From JBBRLG01 sp038231495 (GTDB lineage Bacteria; Planctomycetota; Planctomycetia; Gemmatales; Gemmataceae): a stretch of DNA of 30,256 bases. Of the stretch, positions 23,105 through 30,211 are shown one piece after another; within the stretch, counting starts at the first letter, position 1, and each line of letters begins with the position of its first letter. Below the pieces are notes generated by a model. It saw nothing but the letters and a program-made list of their open reading frames with translations, was not told the DNA's origin and did no database searches. Location of the stretch: assembly GCA_038231495.1 (NCBI GenBank), contig JBBRLG010000015.1:1-30256 (forward strand), read 5' to 3'. Position numbers and translations under genes: made by a program.

Positions 23105-23146
23105 AACCGTTCACTCCCCCCCTTACGAAGGGGGGGTAGGGGGGGT
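23105..23146 (-). repeat. C/G-run hairpin repeat, inverted copy
   Basis: Reverse-strand copy of the repeat at 23167-23277: on the minus strand a C run, TACCCCCCC, then CTTCGTAAG and a G run, ending AGTGAACGGTT. It faces the two tandem copies, so the whole block can also fold as a larger hairpin. Confidence 0.8.
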
Positions 23147-23166
23147 GGAGAGAGCGCCATGACCGA

Positions 23167-23277
23167 CTGCTTACGTTCTTAACCCCCCCTGCCCCCCCTT
23201 CGGAAGGGGGGGAGTGAACGGTCTGCTTACGTTCTTAACCCCCCCTGCCCCCCCTTCGGAAGGGGGGAGTGAACGGT
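23167..23277 (+). repeat. C/G-run hairpin repeat, two tandem copies
   Basis: Two adjacent head-to-tail units of about 56 and 55 bases (23167-23222 and 23223-23277), nearly identical apart from G-run length. Each begins CTGCTTACGTTCTTAA, has two C runs split by TG, then CTTCGGAAG and a G run, and ends AGTGAACGGT. Each unit can form a 9-bp stem with a CGG loop. Such runs are prone to copy slippage. Confidence 0.88.
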
Positions 23278-23330
23278 TACTCCGTTTCTTCGCCGCGATT
23301 CCCCTCAAGTGCTCGGCCACGAACGACGCT

Positions 23331-24452
23331 TCAACGCAACAACATCGCCGGGTCGATCCCTCGCAACGCCCGCAGCGATAACACGCCCGACAGCAGCGCC
23401 ATAATCATGGTGATGCCGGCGGCACCGACCTGTAAGACCCACGGCAGTTCAACGCGCACGAGGTTAAACGCCTCTGTCGCCCAGGCGATGGCATGGACCG
23501 TCGGGATCGCCAACGCGATGCCGATCAAGCCGACCCAAAACGACTGCCACAGCACCATCATCATCATCCGCCCGCGCGGGATGCCCAGCGCCCGCAGCAC
23601 GGCATACTCCTTCATGGACGCCCGCGTCGCCGCCGACAGGGTCTGGTACGTCACCACCGCCCCGACGAGCAGCCCCAGGAATGCCGCACAGCCCAGCGCG
23701 ACGCCGGCCTTGGTCTTCGTCAGCCAGTGCATGCGCGAGCGGTAGGAGAAATCGTCTTTCGTGAAGATCGACACGGTTTCATAGCGGTTGCCGACGCTCT
23801 GGACGACCTCCGGCCCGTCGGCCTCGGTCTGGCACTCGCCCAAAATGTAGGTCGCCTGCTCCGGTTGGAGGCGGAGCCGCTTCCAGGCCGTGTAGCGCGA
23901 ACAAAACACGTACGGCCCGGCCAAACTCTTCAAACCCTTGGTCAGGCCGACGACCTTGGAGTAGTAGCCGGAAATCTCGGCGGTGTCGCCCACGCCCTTG
24001 ATGCCCAGGCGGTCGATGTCCGATTCGTCCACGATGACCGCGTCCGGCTCGCTGAGCAGGTCGCGCATCGCCGGCGTCAACTCCGGGACCGCGCCCAGCG
24101 CGTGGTCGTCGAGGCTGGAGCCGATAATCATGCACAATTCGGTGCCGCCGTCGGGTTTGGACCAGTAGGAGAAGCCTTGCAAAAAGATTTCCGTGCGCGT
24201 GACGCCGGGCTGCGATTCGAGACGGGTGAAGTACGATTCGGGAATGGGCCGGCCCAGGTCCACGCTCAGCACGCCGCGTGACCCGAGCCAAACCTGGGCG
24301 GTGTTGTGGTCGATCGGCAGCGACGTGATCGAGAACAGGCCGAGCAACAGGCCGCACTGCAGCGCGATGAGCAGGGCGCTGAACGCCACGGCCAGAACGC
24401 CGGGCAGGTAGCGCTGTCGTTCGTACCAGAGGGTAATGAGGGCATACTTCAT
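23331..24452 (-). CDS. DevC-like ABC exporter permease (FtsX/MacB fold)
   Basis: The 373-residue protein starts at MKYALITLWYERQRYLPGVL, the typical DevC N-terminus, with a first membrane segment at about residues 18-40. A large periplasmic domain (about 45-250) follows, then three C-terminal membrane segments: AGVALGCAAFLGLLVGAVVT, MMMVLWQSFWVGLIGIALAI and VLQVGAAGITMIMALLSGVL. The conserved cytoplasmic block SMKEYAVLRALGIPRGRM contacts the ATPase. In cyanobacteria DevC with DevA and DevB exports glycolipids. The gene follows the asparagine synthase gene by 32 bases on the same strand. Substrate unknown. Confidence 0.92.
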   Translation of the reverse strand: MKYALITLWYERQRYLPGVLAVAFSALLIALQCGLLLGLFSITSLPIDHNTAQVWLGSRGVLSVDLGRPIPESYFTRLESQPGVTRTEIFLQGFSYWSKPDGGTELCMIIGSSLDDHALGAVPELTPAMRDLLSEPDAVIVDESDIDRLGIKGVGDTAEISGYYSKVVGLTKGLKSLAGPYVFCSRYTAWKRLRLQPEQATYILGECQTEADGPEVVQSVGNRYETVSIFTKDDFSYRSRMHWLTKTKAGVALGCAAFLGLLVGAVVTYQTLSAATRASMKEYAVLRALGIPRGRMMMMVLWQSFWVGLIGIALAIPTVHAIAWATEAFNLVRVELPWVLQVGAAGITMIMALLSGVLSLRALRGIDPAMLLR

Positions 24453-24484
24453 CGCTCGTCTCCCCCGCGTCGGCCGCGGTGGTG

Positions 24485-26503
24485 TCAACCCGCTGCCACT
24501 GTTGCGAGCGGGTTTATCTTAGGTCGTTTCGCCGCCGTCAGCGAGGGTAACTCGCACAGGCCGCCGTCCACGAACGTGTGGTGCCACATCTGCGTGGCCA
24601 GCACCGCGACCAACCCCATCTCGACCGAAATCCGTTTGGTGCCCAACTTGCTGAGGCCGCGAAACCGTTGCCGCCAGTGTGCGACCGCCGTCGGGTCAAA
24701 ATAACCGGTGCGCTGCAATGATTCCGCGCTCAACAACTGCTCCACAAAGGGGGGGGCCTGTTCGAGGTGGAAGCTGTCGAACGGCGCGCGAAACATGGCC
24801 TTGCGCCGCCAGGCAATCTCCTTCGGCAGCCAGCGCTCGGCCACGCGCCGCAACAGAATCTTGTCTTTCAAGCCCGACAGTTTCCAACGCGGGTCTACCC
24901 GCGTCAAAAACTGACAAACCGCCTCGTCGAGGAACGGGTAGCGCGTCTCGACCGACGAGTTCATCGCCACCCGGTCGCCTTTGGCGTTAAGGAGCAGTCC
25001 CGCCAGGTGCGACCGCGCGCTGAGGGCCAACTCGCGGTTGAGCGGGTGCCAGCGCCTCATGCGTTCAGCGTCGAGGCCAAGGTCCTCGTACGGCACGTGG
25101 TCCAGAAGCTGCTGCTTCATTTCGGGGCTGTAGAAGAGCAGCTTGGACATCGCCATGATGCCGTACAGGTCCAGCCAGCCGTTGTGGCCGCCGACCGCGG
25201 CTTGCGAGCGTTCCAGTACCCCGGCCGAGAAGCGCTGGCCGCCACCGGCGCGGACGACAAGCCGGCGCAACAGCTGGCTCAAAGGCAATTTCGGGATGAA
25301 GTCGAAATGGCCCAGGAAGCGGTTGACCTTGTGCCACGGATAGCCGGCCAACCATTCGTCCGAACCTTCGCCCGTGAGGGCAACCTTGAAGCCTTTTTGA
25401 TGCACCTCACGCGCCAATAGCAACAAAGCCGCGCAGGAAGTGTCCACCACCGGCCCCTCGGCGGCCCGGATCAACTCCGGGTAGGTGTGCAACACCTCGT
25501 CGGCCCCGCAATCCACGATGAACGGGTCCGCGCCGAGGTGACGGGCGACGATGCCGGCTTCGGTCGTCTCGTCGAGCTTGGGGGCCTTGATGCGGATGGT
25601 AAAGCACGGGATCGGACTGCCGCGGATCTTGCTGGCCATGGCGACGACGACGCTCGAATCGACGCCGCCGCTGAGGTACGAGACCACCGGCACGTCGGCC
25701 CGCAGCCGGCGCGTCACCGCGTCGAGCAACACCTGCTCGAAATCATCCACGACCGTGAGGTCGTCCAGTCGGCGGTCCTCGTGGCCCTGGTCCGGGAAAT
25801 CGAGCTGCCAGTACGTCTGCTCGCTGACGCGGGCCGGTCGACCGTCCTCGGCAAGTTGAATCCGCAGGTAGTGGCCGGGGGACAACGACTGGACGCCGGC
25901 AAAGCAGGTAAACGGTCCCGGCAAAGCGAAGAAGGTGAACAGGTGGTTAATGCCGCGCGGCTCTGGCCGCGCCTCGACCATGCCGGACGCCAGCAACGCC
26001 TTGATCTCGGAGGCGAACAGCAGCCAGTCGCCGTCGGCGCTGGTCTGGCGCGTCCAGTACAGAGGGCAGATGCCGAAACGGTCGCGGGCCAGGAGCAGTT
26101 TCCGTTTGCGTTGGTCCCACAGGGCGAGGGCGAACTGGCCGCGCAGGTGCTCGAACATGCCCTCTTCGTGGTCTTCGTAGCGGTGCGGGATGATCTCGGT
26201 GTCGCAGTGCGTGCGGAAGCGGTGGCCGCGCGCCTCCAGTTCGGCCCGCATTTCGGGGTAGTCGAACAGTTCGCCGTTGAAGACGACGGAAACGCTGCGG
26301 TCTTCGTTGAAAATGGGCTGCTTGCCGTCCAGCAAGCCGACGATGCTTAGCCGGCGGTTGGCCAGCGCCAGGCCCGGCAGCTCCAGGAAGCCGTCGTCGT
26401 CGGGGCCGCGGTGAACGATGGCCGCGGCCATCGCGCGGATGGTCCCCGGCGGCACCGGCCGTCGTTCCCCCGACAGGTCAATCATTCCCGCAATTCCACA
26501 CAT
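24485..26503 (-). CDS. Asparagine synthase-like glutamine amidotransferase (AsnB family)
   Basis: The 672-residue protein begins MCGIAGMIDLSG, with the catalytic nucleophile Cys2 of class II glutamine amidotransferases. The N-terminal glutaminase domain contains RRLSIVGLLDGKQPIFNEDR, VVFNGELFDYPEMRAELEAR and DTEIIPHRYEDH. The synthase domain has the ATP-pyrophosphatase loop SGGVDSS at residues 278-284, TGEGSDEWLAGYPWH, and ETRYPFLDEAVCQFL. It makes an amide from glutamine nitrogen and ATP. The substrate may be aspartate, but many long AsnB paralogues act in surface-polysaccharide or natural-product pathways. Here it lies between an SDR and an ABC exporter, which favours a specialised role. 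The length exceeds E. coli AsnB by roughly 120 residues. Confidence 0.94.
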   Translation of the reverse strand: MCGIAGMIDLSGERRPVPPGTIRAMAAAIVHRGPDDDGFLELPGLALANRRLSIVGLLDGKQPIFNEDRSVSVVFNGELFDYPEMRAELEARGHRFRTHCDTEIIPHRYEDHEEGMFEHLRGQFALALWDQRKRKLLLARDRFGICPLYWTRQTSADGDWLLFASEIKALLASGMVEARPEPRGINHLFTFFALPGPFTCFAGVQSLSPGHYLRIQLAEDGRPARVSEQTYWQLDFPDQGHEDRRLDDLTVVDDFEQVLLDAVTRRLRADVPVVSYLSGGVDSSVVVAMASKIRGSPIPCFTIRIKAPKLDETTEAGIVARHLGADPFIVDCGADEVLHTYPELIRAAEGPVVDTSCAALLLLAREVHQKGFKVALTGEGSDEWLAGYPWHKVNRFLGHFDFIPKLPLSQLLRRLVVRAGGGQRFSAGVLERSQAAVGGHNGWLDLYGIMAMSKLLFYSPEMKQQLLDHVPYEDLGLDAERMRRWHPLNRELALSARSHLAGLLLNAKGDRVAMNSSVETRYPFLDEAVCQFLTRVDPRWKLSGLKDKILLRRVAERWLPKEIAWRRKAMFRAPFDSFHLEQAPPFVEQLLSAESLQRTGYFDPTAVAHWRQRFRGLSKLGTKRISVEMGLVAVLATQMWHHTFVDGGLCELPSLTAAKRPKINPLATVAAG

Positions 26504-26553
26504 CGTTGGCGTTTCGTGGGGTGCCGTTTAACGTCTGGCCGCCGTTCCAACCG

Positions 26554-27369
26554 CTACAATTTCCCGTCTCCCGTACCGTACAACCGCCGAACTTTGCGGG
26601 CGATGAGCCGATCGACCAACCGCGGCAGAAAGCGGTTTACGCAGAGCATCCAGCGTGCCTCTTTGCCAAGAACCGTTTCCGCCCGGTTGCAACGCAGCGC
26701 CGCCAGGATGCCGTCCGCCACCGTCTCGGGGGCCATGCCGCGGGCGAAGTCGATCTTCATGCGCCCTTCGTTGCGCAACAGGCTTTGACTCAGCCCGGTC
26801 CGGGTCAGGCCCGGCAAAATCAGCAACACGTCGATGGCGTAGCGGACCAACTCCGCCCGCAGCGCCTCGGTCAAGCCGCACAGGGCGAACTTGCTGGCCG
26901 AGTATTCGGTCCAGGCGGGCATACCGCGCCGCCCGCACATCGAAGAGACGTTGACGACGGCCGGCTGCTTGCCGCGGGTCAGTACGGGGACAAACAGTCG
27001 GATCAACTCGGCCGGGGCGAAGAAGTTGACCTCCATGACCTGGCGTAAGAGCGCTTCCGAGCTGTCGGCGAAGTGGCCGAAGCTGCTGACGCCCGCGTTG
27101 TTAATCAGAACGTCCAGGCCGCCAAGCCTTTCGACAGCGGCTTCCACCAGGCGCTGGCGGTCCGCCTCGGCAGTCACGTCGGCGGCAACCGCGAACACCT
27201 CGGCGGTTGGTCCGCCAAGGGTTTGAGCCTGTTCTTGAAGTTTGTCGCCCGACCGGGCAGTTAGAAGGACGCGCGCGCCGGCCTCGACTGCCCGCTGGGC
27301 CAGTGCTTGGCCGATGCCGCTGGAGGCGCCGGTGATAAGGATGCGCCGACCGCGAAGGTCTCGCACCAT
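26554..27369 (-). CDS. Short-chain dehydrogenase/reductase (SDR)
   Basis: The 271-residue enzyme starts at ATG 27369 with AAGGAGA upstream. It is a classical SDR: NAD(P)-binding TGASSGIG at residues 13-20, NNAG at 90-93, catalytic Ser in VVNVSSM (142-143), and Y156xxxK160 in YSASKFALCGLTEAL. The basic residues after the second strand (TARSGDK) suggest NADPH. The C-terminal 40 residues are Arg-rich and amphipathic (WMLCVNRFLPRLVDRLIARK), which may bind membranes, as in lipid-acting SDRs. It is the first gene of the operon, and the asparagine synthase gene starts 50 bases after its stop. Its substrate could be a fatty acyl or lipid-linked ketone; this is inference. Confidence 0.93.
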   Translation of the reverse strand: MVRDLRGRRILITGASSGIGQALAQRAVEAGARVLLTARSGDKLQEQAQTLGGPTAEVFAVAADVTAEADRQRLVEAAVERLGGLDVLINNAGVSSFGHFADSSEALLRQVMEVNFFAPAELIRLFVPVLTRGKQPAVVNVSSMCGRRGMPAWTEYSASKFALCGLTEALRAELVRYAIDVLLILPGLTRTGLSQSLLRNEGRMKIDFARGMAPETVADGILAALRCNRAETVLGKEARWMLCVNRFLPRLVDRLIARKVRRLYGTGDGKL

Positions 27370-27438
27370 GGGATGTCTCCTTCCCAAACGTCCGCGTCTT
27401 CTCAGTTCCCCTAACTTGCCTAAAATTAACAGAGTTGT

Positions 27439-27467
27439 AGTATTCTTCAGCACTGTTTCGGGAACAA
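27439..27467 (-). promoter_or_regulatory. Candidate sigma70-type promoter of the SDR operon
   Basis: On the minus strand TTGTTC (27467-27462) and AATACT (27444-27439) are separated by exactly 17 bases in a locally AT-rich stretch, about 70 bases before the SDR start codon. The boxes match the consensus only partly (3/6 and 4/6). Confidence 0.4.
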
Positions 27468-27721
27468 AAATAAAGCGTGTCGGGAAGAAGGACCCTCCAC
27501 ATGCTACGTCCAACCCACGTCGTCCAGTCCGTACAACCCGACAGGTCGTCGGGTAGGATCGTTGCCGGTCACCGCTGCAACGGGCCGGGCGAGCAATCGG
27601 GGCGTCGAGTCAATACGGGTCCGCGGATGCGCGGGAGACGGGAGCGCATCTCAATGCGGAAGTGCATGTTATAAGGGATTTGCCGGGGAGTACAAGAGCT
27701 GGCTGGCGAAAAAGGGGGATT

Positions 27722-27764
27722 GCCGCTTGCGGCTTTGCGGATAGCCCGCAAAGCCGCAAGCGGC
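27722..27764. repeat. Palindromic repeat, copy 4
   Basis: Perfect 19-base arms GCCGCTTGCGGCTTTGCGG and reverse complement around the 5-base loop ATAGC. It lies 18 bases after the DUF1559 gene end on the minus strand, a terminator-like position. Confidence 0.9.
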
Positions 27765-27782
27765 GGCTCGCGTTGTTAGGCT

Positions 27783-28694
27783 CTATTCGGGCGCCGCGAC
27801 GACTTCCCCGCCTGCGCGGCTGGCCAACGCGGGCATTTGGTCGTTGGCCGTATAGCTTATAAACCGCGTTGAGCCGTCGGCCAGGACGAAGTAGGCGCCG
27901 CCGGAGTGCGGGGACCAGAAGTGAAACATCGAACAAGGATCGCTGAACCGACCGGGAGAATAGGGATAAGCGCCAGGCCCACACGACGAGCCGCGCAGGA
28001 TTGGTTGCAAGTTCTGTTCGCGCACGCCGAGAATAATGTCCGCCGAACCCGTCCCGCGTTGCCCGAAGCCGGCATACCACCAGCCGAACTGAAAGTCCGC
28101 GCTCGGCGGTCGCTCGCCGAGCAGCAACGTGTTGCTCGTGCCGTCGGTTATGTCAGCGATCCGGACGCTCGAATTCTGGAACAGCACGCCGTCGCGCGTG
28201 GCGTAGTTCTTTCCGGACACACCCAAGTAAGAGGTTAAAGCCGCGACTTCGTGCGAACGCTGCCCGACTTGGGGGCCGGGAACGCGGGAATCGGAAGGGC
28301 AGGCAAACACCTGGACCGGCGTGCGTAGGCCGGGGTGGGCGGTCGGTTGAAATGGCGAGGGGGTCGTGCGATACACGCTCAGGCTATTCTGGTAGAGCGC
28401 CTCTTGTTCGACATAAGGCAGGATCGACAGCGTCCACCCCGAGTAGGGCATCCGCGCCGGGTCCTGGCGCGCGTGGTGTCCCGGCGGGAAAGAACTATGC
28501 GCGTTGTGGTACTGGTGCAAGGCCAGCCCGAGTTGATGGAGGTTGTTCGCGCAAGTCACGCGGGCCGCTGCCTCGCGCACTCGCTGCACGGCGGGCAGCA
28601 GCAGGGCGATCAGCACGCCGATAATGGCAATCACGACGAGCAGTTCGATGAGCGTGAAGCCGGGCCGGTTAAGGGGCCGATAGTGCCGGGGCAT
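27783..28694 (-). CDS. DUF1559 pseudopilin-like protein
   Basis: The 303-residue protein has a type IV prepilin N-terminus: a short basic leader, then GFTLIELLVVIAIIGVLIAL, with prepilin-peptidase cleavage expected after G12 and the conserved glutamate at residue 17. The rest is the DUF1559 domain, massively expanded in planctomycetes; it includes CANNLHQLGLALHQYHNAH, SFPPGHHARQDP and the C-terminal H-x9-DG-like block FVLADGSTRFIS. The proteins probably form or decorate pseudopili or act in surface uptake; function unproven. Its start codon lies within the 3' end of the extended DUF1573-like frame, with a 26-base overlap, which links the two genes in translation and supports reading that frame through its TGA. 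Confidence 0.95.
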   Translation of the reverse strand: MPRHYRPLNRPGFTLIELLVVIAIIGVLIALLLPAVQRVREAAARVTCANNLHQLGLALHQYHNAHSSFPPGHHARQDPARMPYSGWTLSILPYVEQEALYQNSLSVYRTTPSPFQPTAHPGLRTPVQVFACPSDSRVPGPQVGQRSHEVAALTSYLGVSGKNYATRDGVLFQNSSVRIADITDGTSNTLLLGERPPSADFQFGWWYAGFGQRGTGSADIILGVREQNLQPILRGSSCGPGAYPYSPGRFSDPCSMFHFWSPHSGGAYFVLADGSTRFISYTANDQMPALASRAGGEVVAAPE

Positions 28695-29130
28695 GTGTGT
28701 TACCCTCCGCGGCGACCCAGGTGCCGCGCACCGATAGTTCTAGGGCGTGAATCCCGCGGTCGTAAATGTTGATGATCCTCGGGCAACTAAAAGCTCCCAG
28801 ACCTACGTCGGGGGTCACCGTGTATTCGATCTCCGCTTCCCCACCGGCCGGGATGACGAACGGTTCCGCGTGCTTCGGACCGAAGCAACAGTTCCGCCCT
28901 CAGCCCTGGGAAAAACCAAGGATGCGAACTGGTTGCGCGGACTTGTTCTTGATCCGAAACCGCAGAGGAATCTCGTTTCCAAGCGGCAGGGGGCCGAGGT
29001 CCCGCGCCGGCTCGTCGATGGTGACGGCTTCGCCCGGGGGCGGCTCCCCCGGGGTGACGTACTGATAAGCGCCAAAGCCGAACAATCCGCACGCCACCAG
29101 GCCGAAAAACAGACTTGCCAATCGTATCAT
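28669..29130 (-). CDS. DUF1573-like membrane-anchored protein with in-frame TGA, probable selenoprotein
   Basis: The frame starts at ATG 29130 (overlapping the upstream TGA as ATGA). It encodes an N-terminal membrane anchor (LASLFFGLVACGLFGFGAYQ), then a DUF1573-like Ig-type domain (DLGPLPLGNEIPLRFRIKNK, PVRILGFSQG). Codon 77 is TGA at 28902-28900. The same frame continues coherently: GRNCCFGPKHAEPFVIPAGG, EAEIEYTVTPDVGLGAFSCP, RIINIYDRGIHALELSVRGT, ending TAA at 28671-28669, 153 residues in total. In DUF1573 proteins the strand before this point is normally followed by a conserved Cys, so TGA replaces Cys. A SECIS-like hairpin follows. I infer selenocysteine at residue 77, giving U-G-R-N-C-C. 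A nonsense mutation or base-call error is the alternative; conventional calling would stop at residue 76. Confidence 0.75.
28870..28889 (-). promoter_or_regulatory. SECIS-like hairpin directly downstream of the in-frame TGA
   Basis: On the minus strand TGCTTC and GAAGCA form a 6-bp stem (28887-28871) with the loop GGTCC. An extra G-C pair closes below it if one T at 28888 is bulged. The GGUC of the loop begins 19 bases after the TGA. In E. coli fdhF, as I remember its sequence, the apical AGGUCU also has GGUC beginning 19 bases after the UGA and has a bulged U on the 5' side. The upper stem here is longer (6 versus 3 pairs above the bulge). Confidence 0.65.
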
Positions 29131-30170
29131 GAGATTCCTCCGGGAATGGGCCGCGCACCCTGTCGGGCCTGTCGCCGGCGCTGAAGATAAGCGAACGCCA
29201 CCGCCAGAACGGCACAGCCGCCCGCTGCCGCCACGATCCAGAGATACCAGGGGATTGGTTTCGGGCGCGGCTTGACATCGACGGGTTCCGGTAAGCCGAA
29301 GGCGGCCAGGCGAAAATCATCGGGCGTCTTGTCCGTCACTTTGAGGCTGAGGACGCGAATTGTCGTCTCAATATTTGGAGGGGCGTTCGCCACCTTGTAA
29401 TCTGATAAGATTTTGAAGCCGGTGGGAAACTCCAACCCTTCGAGGACAATGCCATAGGTCCACTGGGCGGTAGATGTTGTGGTCGTAGTAGAGGCACTGC
29501 GCTCGACCACGCGCCAGTCGTGGTCGGGATCGAGATAAACGCTATCCACAATAGCGAAGGGGGGGTCCTTCTTGGCGGGCACAAACTCGACCTTGAGCAG
29601 TTTTTTGGCTTCATCGAACTGCAAACGACGCAAAGTAAACTTGCCATCGTTCTCCACTGCGGAGAAAACGTCGCGAGCGTGCCCCCACACCTCGGAATGT
29701 AGACCGAAGCCCTGATTGGCCACGGGATTCTTTCGGATTCCGGGGGCATATTCTATGAGGGCGTAATCGGCATCCTCTTGCGCCTTGGTCAGCGTGAAAT
29801 AGTAGTCGCCGTTATCGCACTCCAGTTTGATTTGAGGACGATCGGGCCGGTCGTCATCGGTGCGAATTCTTTCTCGCAGAAAGTTCTCGTTGAGGCAGAT
29901 AAATCGCTCCCGTCGCGTGTGCGGTGTAAAGACGTATTTCATCGTCCCCACTCCTCCCGGCACTTTGTCGGCGCGAATCTCGTCCGTTTCTTCGAGACGT
30001 AAGCACAGCGCTTGATATTTCGCAAAGCGCGTCTGGTAGGACACCTTGCCCTCGGTTTTGATTTTGGCGAGCCAGACCGCATCGATTAGCGTAGGTTCCG
30101 CGGCACGCGCAACGCCAGCTGGGGCGAAGGATAGAAGGACAAAGAGGCACCATCTCGTTTTCGCGGTCAT
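29127..30170 (-). CDS. Exported protein with C-terminal membrane anchor
   Basis: The 347-residue product starts at ATG 30170 with GAGG five bases upstream; a GTG at 30176 is an alternative. It has a signal peptide (WCLFVLLSFAPAGVARA, cleavage after ARA-A), a large exported domain of beta-rich character (about residues 25-300), and one C-terminal membrane helix (WYLWIVAAAGGCAVLAVAFA) followed by a basic tail (RRRQARQGARP). This is a type I membrane topology. The exported part (RRLQFDEAKKLLKVEFVPAK, PPFAIVDSVYLDPDHDWRVV) is reminiscent of planctomycete proteins with a LolA-like open barrel, but I cannot name the family with confidence. It is the first gene of the operon with the DUF1573-like and DUF1559 genes, coupled by ATGA. 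Confidence 0.85.
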   Translation of the reverse strand: MTAKTRWCLFVLLSFAPAGVARAAEPTLIDAVWLAKIKTEGKVSYQTRFAKYQALCLRLEETDEIRADKVPGGVGTMKYVFTPHTRRERFICLNENFLRERIRTDDDRPDRPQIKLECDNGDYYFTLTKAQEDADYALIEYAPGIRKNPVANQGFGLHSEVWGHARDVFSAVENDGKFTLRRLQFDEAKKLLKVEFVPAKKDPPFAIVDSVYLDPDHDWRVVERSASTTTTTSTAQWTYGIVLEGLEFPTGFKILSDYKVANAPPNIETTIRVLSLKVTDKTPDDFRLAAFGLPEPVDVKPRPKPIPWYLWIVAAAGGCAVLAVAFAYLQRRRQARQGARPIPGGIS

Positions 30171-30211
30171 GACCACCTCAACGCTTCAATGTATCACGGC
30201 GGGCGAGCGGG

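Larger units (their letters stand above)
23026..23330. other. Intergenic gap inside the exporter operon
   Basis: These 305 bases between the permease end and the ATPase start contain one inverted and two tandem copies of a C/G-run repeat (23105-23277). There is no gene. The rest has no recognisable element. Confidence 0.7.
27370..27782. other. Intergenic region upstream of the SDR operon
   Basis: These 413 bases hold the likely promoter of the SDR operon near 27439-27467 and palindrome copy 4 at 27722-27764, just past the DUF1559 gene end. I see no gene in the remaining sequence. Confidence 0.6.

Noticed and set aside
28815..29320. Alternative minus-strand frames across the TGA region
   Set aside because: They are Arg/Ser/Pro-rich and show no family similarity, whereas the TGA-interrupted frame is coherent on both sides. 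A frameshift is not needed to explain the gene.
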